A stretch of DNA of 64,000 nucleotides from Polynucleobacter sp. MG-5-Ahmo-C2 (GTDB lineage Bacteria; Pseudomonadota; Gammaproteobacteria; Burkholderiales; Burkholderiaceae). Within the stretch, counting starts at the first letter, position 1; each line of letters starts with the position of its first letter. Positions 17,779-26,100 of this stretch are shown in pieces. Both the position numbers and the translations under genes were made by a program. The DNA lies in the NCBI RefSeq assembly GCF_018687735.1, contig NZ_CP061304.1:1054001-1118000 (forward strand), in the 5' to 3' direction. The notes beneath the pieces are model-generated. The model saw only the letters and a list, made by a program, of their open reading frames with translations. It was not told where the DNA came from and searched no databases.

Positions 17779-18173
17779 GTTCTATCTCACTTAATTTGTG
17801 CGATTTAGTACTTTCGCGATGGATGTAGTTTGCCCGACCCAATTTTTTTCTAAATGAGATAAATGCTACAAATTTAGTAAGGAAATTACTTACAAGAGCG
17901 TATAGAATGCTTCTCAAAGAGTAATTGTTCAGCTTCTAAATCCTGCTGTAGATCTTGGCAAGCAATCAAAAGTAGCCATTCAAATGGCCAGCAAAAGCCC
18001 AAGTTATAAGGCTTGAGTACAAACGGAGACTAGATTTGTTAGCACCGCAAAGCATTCAAACATTAGGCGATGTCATGGGCATGGATCAACCATTACACCG
18101 CCCCACTGCTGACACAGCAGATCAAGATATCAAGATGTACCGCGCTGATTTCACAAGAAATTAGAGTGAATCT
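17779..18173. other. 395-base gap between flhD and the REC-Hpt-REC gene
   Basis: This divergent intergenic region should contain the promoter of flhDC and that of the receiver gene. I see no certain promoter boxes or RNA gene. The left half is AT-rich. The right half contains one short open frame with a ribosome site, listed separately. Confidence 0.5.
18036..18164 (+). CDS. Possible 42-residue small protein
   Basis: A short open frame starting at TTG (18036) with a GGAG sequence seven bases upstream and ending ten bases before the REC-Hpt-REC gene. The product (MLAPQSIQTLGDVMGM... ending YRADFTRN) has no motif I know. The ribosome site and the tight spacing to the next gene are the only support. 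It could be a leader peptide or chance. Confidence 0.3.
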   Translation: MLAPQSIQTLGDVMGMDQPLHRPTADTADQDIKMYRADFTRN

Positions 18174-19433
18174 GTGAATATAAACAACACAATATCTGCC
18201 GGAGATTTAAAAAATCACCCCCATTTGGTGTTGGCAAAATCTCAAGTTCTGATTGTTGAAGACAACCTCATCAACCAAACAGTAATTAAGCAATTTTTAT
18301 TGCGTGCGGGTGCGCGTATCGATGTTGCCAGTAACGGCCAAGATGCTTTAGAGCTATTAAAAACCAAGCAATATGATGCGGTCTTAATGGATATTCAGAT
18401 GCCGGTATTAGATGGCTTGCAAGCCTGCAAACAAATTCGAGCACAAGAACATCTAAAGTCTTTACCGATTATTGGGTTGAGTGCGGGCGTATTTGCCGAT
18501 GAAGTTCAGAAATGCTTTGATCATGGGATGAATGACTTCATTAGCAAGCCTATCGATCCAGAAAAACTGTACCAAGTATTAGCAAATTGGATTTTTCAAT
18601 TGCAGGTCTCTAGCTCTGACTCAAACATCTCCCTCCGGGATATTGCGCATGAGCAAAGCACCACCGGTACATCGCTGGAAGATTTGCCAGGCTTTAAGCT
18701 CAAAAACCTAGTGCATTTACTGGCCGATATCCCACTGACTCATAAACTACTTAATCTGTTTATATTGGATTGCCGCGATTGCAGCGCAGGTCTGCAACAT
18801 GACATTGCCATGAATGATTACCATTCTGCATCAAGTCGTATTCATACTTTTAAAGGGTCTGCCAGTGCTATCGGCGCCGAAGAACTATTTGCCGCCAGTG
18901 AATTTCTAGAAGCGGACTTAAGGCTTGGTCAACTGCAAACTCAGAACTATCATGATTTTTTAGAGATGCTTGCATCAACTCGCATTCGCTTGAGGCAATA
19001 CCTTGAAAATTCTGAATCAAACCCAAATAGAAAACCTCTACAGCAAGATCTTCAAGCTAAGCCTTTGCAAGACTGGATGATTCTCTTAACTGAAGATAAT
19101 GTGATCGCTCAAGCAGCACTCAAAGAATTTTTAGAAATCTTTGGTGCGCGTATCGATGTTGCCAGTAATGGCCAAGATGCTTTAGAGCTATTAAAGACCA
19201 AGCAATATGATGCGGTCTTAATGGATATTCAGATGCCGGTATTGGATGGCTTGCAGGCCTGCAAACAAATTCGAGCACAAGAACATCTAAAGTCTTTACC
19301 GATTATTGGATTGAGTGCCAGAGTATGCGCAGATACCTCTCAGCAATGCCTTGATCATGGCATGAATGGCTGCATCTCTAAGACTGTTGACCCTAGAGAG
19401 CTGATAAATCAGCTCTCTCAATGGATTAAATAG
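18174..19433 (+). CDS. REC-Hpt-REC phosphorelay protein
   Basis: 419 residues from a GTG start preceded by AGAGTGA. Receiver 1 (about 22-142) has its phosphoacceptor Asp at 73 in 'LMDIQMPVLDG'. A histidine phosphotransfer domain (about 170-280) carries His224 in 'IHTFKGSASAIG'. Receiver 2 (about 298-419) has Asp351 in the same motif. In receiver 2 the conserved Lys is present ('SKTVD') but its following Pro is Thr, and the acidic pair reads 'TEDN'. No kinase domain is present, so it is a phosphorelay hub. The two receivers are almost identical at DNA level over 176 bases. The neighbours flhDC and mot suggest a link to motility control, by inference only. Confidence 0.85.
   Translation: MNINNTISAGDLKNHPHLVLAKSQVLIVEDNLINQTVIKQFLLRAGARIDVASNGQDALELLKTKQYDAVLMDIQMPVLDGLQACKQIRAQEHLKSLPIIGLSAGVFADEVQKCFDHGMNDFISKPIDPEKLYQVLANWIFQLQVSSSDSNISLRDIAHEQSTTGTSLEDLPGFKLKNLVHLLADIPLTHKLLNLFILDCRDCSAGLQHDIAMNDYHSASSRIHTFKGSASAIGAEELFAASEFLEADLRLGQLQTQNYHDFLEMLASTRIRLRQYLENSESNPNRKPLQQDLQAKPLQDWMILLTEDNVIAQAALKEFLEIFGARIDVASNGQDALELLKTKQYDAVLMDIQMPVLDGLQACKQIRAQEHLKSLPIIGLSARVCADTSQQCLDHGMNGCISKTVDPRELINQLSQWIK
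18309..18484 (+). repeat. First copy of a 176-bp near-identical receiver segment
   Basis: It matches 19143-19318 with only about five substitutions, mostly silent, while the flanking parts of the two receiver domains differ strongly. It covers the phosphoacceptor region of receiver 1. Confidence 0.9.
19143..19318 (+). repeat. Second copy of the 176-bp receiver segment
   Basis: Direct repeat of 18309-18484 at an offset of 834 bases (278 codons, in frame). The sharp edges of similarity suggest gene conversion between the two receiver-coding parts. Confidence 0.9.
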
Positions 19434-19437
19434 CAGA

Positions 19438-20046
19438 CTATTTATCTAGCCTTAATTTGCCGCCGCTGCATGAGTAGTTCAACTCTCGCACAATGGCTGC
19501 GCTAATAATTTGATTGCTTGGGTCAATAGCCTTGACATTAATGACCAACTTATTAGGCAGATTCAGGTAAGTTCCAACAATCACCTGACTTGCACCAACT
19601 TTCGTATTGCCAGTTTGGCCAATCTTGCGAGTCAAAGACACAATGCCGGTATCACTAATCCGAATATCTTTCCCAAATTCAACCTGCACCACCTTCTTAC
19701 CAGGAATGCGCGCAAGATAACTACGCATCATCTCGCTCATCACCAAAACATTAGGTTCTGTTTTGAGGGTATTGACGTTCACAAAATCGGCAACAAGCAG
19801 AACCCCGTATTCATCCGGGCCATTAGGATCAAATTTAGGTAAGGAGGTATTGAGTTCGGTTGCCATACCAGATACCAAGACAGTCAAATCAGTTGCCTGC
19901 AGCTTATCTTCAAAAGTAAGGCACTGCGCATCACCACGGCCAGCAGTTCCACAAGCTGAAAGGCCCAGAAGCGCACAGAGCAAAACAATAGCGAGTGGAA
20001 AATTGGTTAAGCGATGGGCTTGGTGAAGTTGTTGGCGAATAGACAT
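19438..20046 (-). CDS. FlgO-domain lipoprotein
   Basis: 202 residues. A lipoprotein-type signal (about 15-32) ends in 'LLGLSACG', giving a lipidated Cys near 32. The rest matches the FlgO domain: 'GVLLVADFVNVNTLK', 'LARIPGKKVVQVEFGKDIRIS', 'VIVGTYLNLPNKLVINVKAID'. FlgO is an outer-membrane protein linked to flagellar stability in Vibrio. A second FlgO-domain gene lies 54 bases upstream, so the two form a small operon with the lipoprotein gene at 20753. It is convergent with the REC-Hpt-REC gene. Confidence 0.75.
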   Translation of the reverse strand: MSIRQQLHQAHRLTNFPLAIVLLCALLGLSACGTAGRGDAQCLTFEDKLQATDLTVLVSGMATELNTSLPKFDPNGPDEYGVLLVADFVNVNTLKTEPNVLVMSEMMRSYLARIPGKKVVQVEFGKDIRISDTGIVSLTRKIGQTGNTKVGASQVIVGTYLNLPNKLVINVKAIDPSNQIISAAIVRELNYSCSGGKLRLDK

Positions 20047-20099
20047 ATCGATTCAGAATATCAATAAAAGTCGTATTCTACTAGTGAGTGCTAGAACAA

Positions 20100-20756
20100 T
20101 TAATTAGTAAGATTTAGAACTGGCATGGTTGGCGGTCTTGGGGGGCCATCCAACAAATGCGAGATCAGACGATCAGCGGGTAACTTCACTTGTGCCGTAG
20201 AAACGACTGCGCCGCTAATCACTTGAATCATTCTGACGTTCAATATTAAGCCCTCGGCAGTGTTCACATAAGTACCAGTGATAATGCTGCCAGTTTGAAC
20301 CGGGGGCTTCAGCTGCTTAACATCCCTACTCAGAGAAAATTCACCGCTAGCCTCAATCAGAATATTTTTTCTGAAGGTAATGTCTGTGACAGACCAATTT
20401 CTTAACTGCATTTCATGCATTAAGTTTTGCGCCAAGAGTCGGCCCAATTGAGAAGTCTCATTCAAAGTATTGAGCGCCACAAAATCAGTTACCACTAAGG
20501 CGCGGCTTCTCATCTCTGGAGAAAGATTGCGTTCTAACTGCTCAGCAATAAACATCGATGCTGTATTTAGTGCCCCTGTCGAGGAGGTGCTGGGCACAAG
20601 AGAAATAGTCTCATAACGAAATGGGTAAGGCGAGACAGTCTTTTCTTGGCCGGCTTGGGTTTGTGCATGCACACCAAAGGAAAACACTGCGGAAAACACG
20701 GCGCATGTAAGTGCAACACGAACTAAAAATACGAAAGGATTCAAATGTAATTTCAT
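20100..20756 (-). CDS. FlgO-domain exported protein
   Basis: 218 residues with a Sec signal peptide (about 1-31, ending in VHA before QTQAG) and no lipobox Cys. The body has the FlgO pattern: 'ALVVTDFVALNTLNETSQLGRLLAQNLMHEMQLRNW', then 'TGTYVNTAEGLILNVRMI'. It is a paralogue of the product of 19438-20046 and probably works with it at the outer membrane. Its ATG overlaps the end of the small lipoprotein gene by four bases, showing coupling. Confidence 0.75.
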   Translation of the reverse strand: MKLHLNPFVFLVRVALTCAVFSAVFSFGVHAQTQAGQEKTVSPYPFRYETISLVPSTSSTGALNTASMFIAEQLERNLSPEMRSRALVVTDFVALNTLNETSQLGRLLAQNLMHEMQLRNWSVTDITFRKNILIEASGEFSLSRDVKQLKPPVQTGSIITGTYVNTAEGLILNVRMIQVISGAVVSTAQVKLPADRLISHLLDGPPRPPTMPVLNLTN

Positions 20757-21007
20757 TGCGCAACCGATCTAGAGCTCACGGTCTCAGTTGGCGCCATTTT
20801 ATTGAGTTTGGCATTGCTTTCTGGCAATCGAACGCGATAACTCACCGGAAAATCACTGGACATCCCTGGTTGAATAATCATGACTGAGTAGTAAGGCTGT
20901 GAGTTGCAGTTATCACAATTGACTGCGTAAGGCGAGCTCGCAGGAGTGCATCCCGAACAAATCAGAAGACTCACAATCAATAATGAAAGATAATTTAAGC
21001 GCAACAT
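20753..21007 (-). CDS. Small lipoprotein of the FlgO operon
   Basis: 84 residues. A lipoprotein signal ends at 'LLICSGC', with Cys20 as the likely lipidated residue. The mature part has a second Cys pair (CDNC) and is otherwise unremarkable. It is first in a three-gene unit with two FlgO-domain proteins, so an outer-membrane flagellar accessory role (as for FlgP/FlgT in Vibrio) is possible but unproven. On the minus strand at 21117-21124, about 110 bases before the ATG, GCCGTAAA resembles a sigma-28 -10 box, but no matching -35 box lies 11 bases before it. Confidence 0.6.
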   Translation of the reverse strand: MLRLNYLSLLIVSLLICSGCTPASSPYAVNCDNCNSQPYYSVMIIQPGMSSDFPVSYRVRLPESNAKLNKMAPTETVSSRSVAQ

Positions 21008-21181
21008 AACCCTAATCCAAAATTCCTACACTGCTTCACTTGAATACTTCAATGCCCACAAACGTTTAGATGCCGCACTTATTAATACAGCCCGCTTGTA
21101 TGGATCCTATATCCCCTTTACGGCTCAAAATTGCGATTGATGAGGATTTAGCGAAATGATTTTTCAGAAGCTTCTGATTTG

Positions 21182-21994
21182 ATGGCAAAGCATTTTTCAT
21201 TTAGCAAGTTTCCGCCTGCGCTAATCGCCCTGCTCATACAAGGCTGCGCTTTTGTAATGGCTGCCGGCCTGTGCTGGCTACTAATACAGATAACTCTTCA
21301 TTTCCCAGATTTGTTACCTCTTTTTTTCCCTAGCCTTGGAACCCTGCTCATAGCGCAAGGCATATTTGCCTATTTTTTAAGCATTCGACTGAAAATGGCG
21401 CACTGGTGGCGCTATATTCACCTGCTTTTTCCCTTGGCCATCTGGGCGGCGCTCGCTCTGCAAATTCCGACTAGCTACTTTTTGCTTGGTTTTATTCTCA
21501 CTGGAGCCCTCTTTTGGTCGGTTTTTTTAACTCAAGTGCCTTTTTACCCCTCCAAACCAGAGGTTTGGAATGCCGTTTCTGAACTTTTGCCGGGTAAACA
21601 GCTCAGAATTTTAGAAATTGGCAGCGGCCTAGGTAACTTTGCCATCCGCATGGCTCAGCTGCGACCAGAATCTTGCGTTGAAGGCATTGAAATAGCCCCT
21701 TTACCCTGGCTGATTAGCGTCATTCAGTCTAAATTCTTCGCTTCACGGGTTCGTTTTCGCCTTGGCAACTATGAAAAAGTGGATTTTGCTAACTATGATC
21801 TGATTTTTGCCTATCTTTCACCCGCTGCTATGCCTGAGCTTTGGGAAAAAGCTCTAATAGAGATGGATGGTGAAAGTCTCTTAATTAGCCATGAATTCCC
21901 TGTGCCTGGCATTGCTGAATCCCAGAAAATACGCTTTAGCTCCGATCAGCGCCAATGCTTCGTCTACCAAATGGGTCAATATCGCCCCACGTAA
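21182..21994 (+). CDS. Membrane-anchored SAM-dependent methyltransferase
   Basis: 270 residues from the ATG at 21182 (a TTG lies one codon earlier). The N-terminal half (about 12-125) has four hydrophobic helices. The C-terminal half is a class I methyltransferase with motif I 'ILEIGSGLGNFAIRMAQ' (about 142) and an acidic residue after the second strand ('VEGIEIAP'). Its substrate is unknown. A protein of this plan fits modification of a membrane or envelope molecule. It stands between the FlgO operon and motA with its own small gaps, and need not be part of the flagellar system. Confidence 0.75.
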   Translation: MAKHFSFSKFPPALIALLIQGCAFVMAAGLCWLLIQITLHFPDLLPLFFPSLGTLLIAQGIFAYFLSIRLKMAHWWRYIHLLFPLAIWAALALQIPTSYFLLGFILTGALFWSVFLTQVPFYPSKPEVWNAVSELLPGKQLRILEIGSGLGNFAIRMAQLRPESCVEGIEIAPLPWLISVIQSKFFASRVRFRLGNYEKVDFANYDLIFAYLSPAAMPELWEKALIEMDGESLLISHEFPVPGIAESQKIRFSSDQRQCFVYQMGQYRPT

Positions 21995-22021
21995 CGGAAA
22001 GACAGGCACCATAATCTTGCT

Positions 22022-22075
22022 TTATTCAGGCAATTAAATGTCGTAATTACAGGTATTCTTCTGTTATTCAGGCAA
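22022..22075 (+). promoter_or_regulatory. Direct repeat of a 12-mer upstream of motA
   Basis: TTATTCAGGCAA occurs at 22022-22033 and again at 22064-22075, exactly 42 bases apart, which is four helical turns of DNA. The second copy ends just before the motA ribosome site (AAGGGG). The arrangement suggests a pair of sites for a regulator of motAB, or an RNA-level element next to the start codon. I cannot match it to the FlhDC consensus. Confidence 0.4.
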
Positions 22076-22088
22076 AAAGGGGCTTCTT

Positions 22089-22952
22089 GTGTTTGTCATC
22101 ATTGGTTACGTAGTCGTTATTTTCTCAGTCTTCGGCGGATTTATGATGGCCGGCGGCCATCTTGCAGCCCTACTTCAACCAATCGAGCTATTAATGATTG
22201 GCGGCGCAGCATTTGGCGCCTTTCTGGTTGGCAATGATCTCAAAACAATTAAAGCAACGGTTGCAGCCTTGCCAACTGTGCTGGCTCCATCGAGCTACAG
22301 CAAAGCGCTCTATCTAGATTTGCTAGCCATGATGTTTGAGTTTTTGACCAAAATTCGTAAAGACGGCATGATGGCCATCGAAAAAGACGTTGAGAATCCA
22401 GAGAACAGCGCCATCTTCACCAAATACCCAAAGATTATGAAAGACCATCATTTGATGGACTTTTTATGCGATTACTTACGCATGATGCTCTCCGGCAATA
22501 TGGAGCCATTTCAAATTGAAAACCTTATGGATGTGGATATTGAGACCCACCACAATGAAGGTCACGCAGTATGTCATGCTGTTGCAAAAATGGCTGACGG
22601 TATGCCGGCCTTTGGTATTGTGGCTGCTGTGATGGGCGTGGTTCACACCATGTCATCAGTAGGTCAAGTGTCAAACAATGAACTGGGCGTCATGATTGCA
22701 CACGCCCTTGTGGGAACCTTCTTGGGCATTTTGCTCTGCTATGGATTCGTTGGCCCGCTGGCAACCATCCTAGAACAAAAACTGAATGAATCTTCCAAGA
22801 TGCTCCAAACCGCTAAGGTGATTTTGCTAGCGAGCTTAAACGGTTACGCGCCAACCATTGCCGTTGAGTTTGGACGTAAAGTATTGAATTCAACTGAGCG
22901 TCCTGAGTTTCTTGAACTCGAAGAATATATTAAGGGCGCTAAAACGCGTTAA
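22089..22952 (+). CDS. motA: Flagellar stator protein MotA
   Basis: 287 residues, the normal MotA length. It begins at GTG with AAGGGG upstream. The family sequence is clear: 'GYVVVIFSVFGGFMMAGGHL', the cytoplasmic charged loop including 'YLRMMLSGNMEP', and helices 3-4 with 'MPAFGIVAAVMGVVHTM' and 'LVGTFLGILLCYGFVGPLA'. The conserved prolines of the channel are present. It forms the A5B2 proton channel with MotB, encoded three bases downstream, and pushes on the FliG ring. Confidence 0.95.
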   Translation: MFVIIGYVVVIFSVFGGFMMAGGHLAALLQPIELLMIGGAAFGAFLVGNDLKTIKATVAALPTVLAPSSYSKALYLDLLAMMFEFLTKIRKDGMMAIEKDVENPENSAIFTKYPKIMKDHHLMDFLCDYLRMMLSGNMEPFQIENLMDVDIETHHNEGHAVCHAVAKMADGMPAFGIVAAVMGVVHTMSSVGQVSNNELGVMIAHALVGTFLGILLCYGFVGPLATILEQKLNESSKMLQTAKVILLASLNGYAPTIAVEFGRKVLNSTERPEFLELEEYIKGAKTR

Positions 22953-22955
22953 TTC

Positions 22956-23915
22956 ATGGCCGGCAAAGAAGATAAGCCCCTCATTGTTGTAAAACGTATT
23001 AAAAAAGTTGCTGGTGGGGCACACGGGGGTGCATGGAAGATTGCTTATGCAGACTTCGTAACCGCCATGATGGCCTTCTTCTTGCTGATGTGGCTCTTAG
23101 CATCGGTATCCAAAGAAGAGTTAAAAGGCATCTCTGAATACTTCAAGATGCCGATTGAAAAAATCGTATCCACTGGCCCTAGCGCCTCTGGATCAAGCGG
23201 CATTTTTGTTGGTGGCGGCAAAGATCTCACTCGCAAAGATGGCGAGGTTTCCAAGGCAGATGACAACAGCGATAAAGCGCCGCAAAAAATGCTTGACGAA
23301 GAAGGTCTCAAGCAACTGAAAACCAAAGTGGAATCGGTTGTTCAAGAAAATCCACAACTCCAAAGTTTTAAGAAACAAATCTTGATCGACATTACTGAAG
23401 ACGGCTTACGTATTCAGATTGTGGATAACCTAAAAAGGCCGATGTTCGCCTTATCTGATGACGAGCTTCAACCCTATGCTCGCGAGATTATGAAGGCGAT
23501 TGGCAAGTCCCTCAATGGTGTTGAAAATAAACTTACCTTATCTGGTCACACTGACGCACACCAATTTCCGAATAAAGAAAAGTCTTATAGCAACTGGGAA
23601 CTCTCTGCTGACCGGGCAAACGCCGCAAGACGAGAGTTAGTCAGTGGCGGCATGGATGAAACCAAATTGCTTCAAGTGATTGGTCTATCTTCTGCCGTTC
23701 TCTATGACAAAACAGATCCGCTCAACCCCATTAATCGCCGTATTTCGATTATTGTGATGAACAAAAAAGCGCAAGAGCGCCTCGAGAGAAATATGTCTAT
23801 TGAAGCCGGCAACGCTGAAGGAGTCCAAAAGGGCATTCAGGCTGCTGCCCCTGAGGCAAAGCCAGCTGCCAAGCCAGATGTGAAGCCTGAAGTTAAGCCG
23901 GCTGCTAAACCCTAA
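22956..23915 (+). CDS. motB: Flagellar stator protein MotB
   Basis: 319 residues. The N-terminus 'GGAHGGAWKIAYADFVTAMMAFFLLMWL' contains the proton-binding Asp in YADF and the single membrane helix (about 27-47). The plug/linker follows. The OmpA-type peptidoglycan-binding domain (about 155-285) has 'LSGHTDAHQF', 'NWELSADRANAARREL' and 'NRRISIIV'. A Pro/Lys/Ala repeat tail (PAAKPDVKPEVKPAAKP) ends it. Co-operonic with motA. In many betaproteobacteria the chemotaxis operon follows; here an MCP-like gene follows instead. Confidence 0.95.
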   Translation: MAGKEDKPLIVVKRIKKVAGGAHGGAWKIAYADFVTAMMAFFLLMWLLASVSKEELKGISEYFKMPIEKIVSTGPSASGSSGIFVGGGKDLTRKDGEVSKADDNSDKAPQKMLDEEGLKQLKTKVESVVQENPQLQSFKKQILIDITEDGLRIQIVDNLKRPMFALSDDELQPYAREIMKAIGKSLNGVENKLTLSGHTDAHQFPNKEKSYSNWELSADRANAARRELVSGGMDETKLLQVIGLSSAVLYDKTDPLNPINRRISIIVMNKKAQERLERNMSIEAGNAEGVQKGIQAAAPEAKPAAKPDVKPEVKPAAKP

Positions 23916-23974
23916 GGATCTGCTCTTTTAACTGAAGGTGTTTACCCTTTCGCTTATTTGTAATAATGTAGATC

Positions 23975-25912
23975 ATGATGAAACTCAAGACCGGCCTTCC
24001 TACAATCCCTTACTTGCCAGTCAAGGTTGGCTTAATTGGGATGTTATTGACCGCCCTTCTAATGGCAGGCCTGCTCTTAACGAATACCCAAGCTTGGACC
24101 CCTGAATTCAAAATAGTGATCAAGCCGTCGAGCTCTGCATCATCCGCTAATTCTTCTGCAGAATCTGTGAAAACTGAGGCACCTGCACCTGTCGATTTAA
24201 ATAAACTCAAAGAGTTGATTGCCCAAAATCGCATCTTCTTGAATACCGCTTATGCAGAGAAAAAAGCCCCTGATCCTGTTTCAGATGAGGTGCGCAATCT
24301 AGCGGACCGTGTTACTCAAGATCTCGCAGATATGAATGCTCTATGGCAGTCCTATTTAGCAGGTCCATTAAGCGCCGAAGAAAAAACTCTCGCTGCGCAA
24401 TATACAAGCGATTTTGACAAACTGCTTAACCAATCTATCAAACCCACTGTTGATCTTTTGCAGGTGAACTACTTATCGCAAGCTAGTGCACTGCTTGCTC
24501 GCACCCAAGGCCTGCAAACACAAGTGATGGCTGATTTAGATGCGCTCATCAAAGCACAGGCGAGCACAAAACTCATTGCCCTGCAAAAGAAAAGTGTGCC
24601 AGAAGTTGCTCCAGCAGCACCCTCAGCTCCTGTAACTGCGACAGTTAATTCGCCTAGTGAAGCTTCTTTAGATGCTCCCCCAGCAAAATCAAATACTCCT
24701 TCTTCTATTGGCGACTTACCCACTGATAAGCTGATGATTATTGCCGTCGGTATGCTGGTTATGCTGAGCTTGGCCCTACTGATCCTAAGAACCCTGAAAC
24801 ATAGCCTAGGCGCTAGCCCTGAAGAATTAACTAAGGCTGCGGGCTATATCGCCAGCGGTCAATTGGATTACCGCATTACTTTAAGCGCTGGAGACCACAG
24901 TAGCGCAATGGCTGCCATCAAAGCAATTCAAGGTGAATGGAAGCAGTTCATGCTCGATACCAGCATATTGAATGCTGCCCTGCAAGACGGCAAGCTCTTA
25001 GGTCGCCGCGATCCTGATCAGCATCGCGGTGCCTTCTATGAATTTGCACAAGAGCTCAACACCACCATTGACCTGGCAATGCAAAAGGGTCAAGTCTCTG
25101 AGTCTGCCCAACGCAATGTTCAACAAGCACTCCAAAAAGCCTTAGAACAAGCCCAAGAAATACCTCGAGCGCTACATAATCATGATTTGAGCAAACGACT
25201 TTCGGTCGATAGTGAACTTGAAGAAGTGAATTTACTCAATAAAACCATGAATCAACTCCTTGATAAAATGGAAGAGCTTGGTAGCTTTGCCCAAGGTCAA
25301 GGGGTAGAAATTCAGAAGTTGGCTAAAGACTTAACGCTGTACCATGCAAGCCTGATCAAGGGAGCCGAAGAGCAGGCTCAAGTACTGCAAGGCTCTAACC
25401 TCAAGATGCAAAACTTGGGTGATAGCACCAAACAAAATGCTGAAAATGCCAAACAAGTACGTCTGATGGCAGTATCGGCCACTGAAATGGCCAATACGCT
25501 CACCACTGAGGTAGGTCTAGCAGGAATTCCTGTTGAAAAAATCGATAGTATTAATAAGGTGGTTGAGCGTATCGCCAGCTCCACACAATATGTCTCTGAT
25601 ATGAGCGCCAATATTACAACCGCTGCATTAGATCAGAGTCTGAACCTCTATGAGGTCAATGGCGCGGTATCTCAGGTAGAAAAAATTGCCCAGAAAAATG
25701 TAGAGACCATGAAAGATACCGCCCTTAGCGGGGAGATGCTGTTACAGCATGCCAATGCATTGGCGCAGACTTTTGGTCAATTAACAGTATCGATACCCAA
25801 AACAGCCACCACCCTGCCAAGTACGACTTTATTAGATAGCCCCAAGAGTCCAGAGCTTGAAGCTCCGACAGTCACCCCTGCTGAAAAAGACCCTGACTGG
25901 AAGCTGTTTTAA
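23975..25912 (+). CDS. MCP-like membrane protein lacking the signalling tip
   Basis: 645 residues. The first membrane helix (about 18-38) is followed by a periplasmic helical region (to about 205), a Pro/Ala-rich stretch, the second membrane helix (about 253-272) and a HAMP-like segment ('LTKAAGYIASGQLDYRI'). A coiled coil continues to about 610. Parts of it align with the ascending helix ('NAENAKQVRLMAVSATEMAN') and descending helix ('YEVNGAVSQVEKIAQKN') of chemoreceptor signalling domains. The universal hairpin tip (FQTNILALNAAVEAARAGE and its flanks), which binds CheA and CheW, is missing. The C-terminus ends in DPDWKLF, faintly like a CheR tether. It is probably a chemoreceptor descendant with another role, or a relic. 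No che gene is in the window. Confidence 0.75.
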   Translation: MMKLKTGLPTIPYLPVKVGLIGMLLTALLMAGLLLTNTQAWTPEFKIVIKPSSSASSANSSAESVKTEAPAPVDLNKLKELIAQNRIFLNTAYAEKKAPDPVSDEVRNLADRVTQDLADMNALWQSYLAGPLSAEEKTLAAQYTSDFDKLLNQSIKPTVDLLQVNYLSQASALLARTQGLQTQVMADLDALIKAQASTKLIALQKKSVPEVAPAAPSAPVTATVNSPSEASLDAPPAKSNTPSSIGDLPTDKLMIIAVGMLVMLSLALLILRTLKHSLGASPEELTKAAGYIASGQLDYRITLSAGDHSSAMAAIKAIQGEWKQFMLDTSILNAALQDGKLLGRRDPDQHRGAFYEFAQELNTTIDLAMQKGQVSESAQRNVQQALQKALEQAQEIPRALHNHDLSKRLSVDSELEEVNLLNKTMNQLLDKMEELGSFAQGQGVEIQKLAKDLTLYHASLIKGAEEQAQVLQGSNLKMQNLGDSTKQNAENAKQVRLMAVSATEMANTLTTEVGLAGIPVEKIDSINKVVERIASSTQYVSDMSANITTAALDQSLNLYEVNGAVSQVEKIAQKNVETMKDTALSGEMLLQHANALAQTFGQLTVSIPKTATTLPSTTLLDSPKSPELEAPTVTPAEKDPDWKLF

Positions 25913-26007
25913 ACCTAATTCCGGGTAGTCGATTTACCCAAAATCTATCTAAAACCAGTATTTTTGACTCTCCAGGGCCAATAGTTCTAGTCTTAGAAGA
26001 TTGAATT

Positions 26008-26030
26008 AAGGGGGGTTCACCCCCCTTTTC
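26008..26030 (+). terminator. Rho-independent terminator after the MCP-like gene
   Basis: AAGGGGGG pairs perfectly with CCCCCCTT across the loop TTCA and is followed by a short T-run. It separates motAB and the MCP-like gene from the flhB operon. Confidence 0.8.
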
Positions 26031-26100
26031 CCGCAATTCATTTAAGCCCCTCTCGCTGAAAATCACTTATCAGCAAGTTAATCCTTTTTAAGGTGCAGCG

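Noticed and set aside
21117..21124. GCCGTAAA on the minus strand as a sigma-28 promoter for the FlgO operon
   Set aside because: No acceptable -35 box at the required 11-base distance, unlike the four accepted sites.
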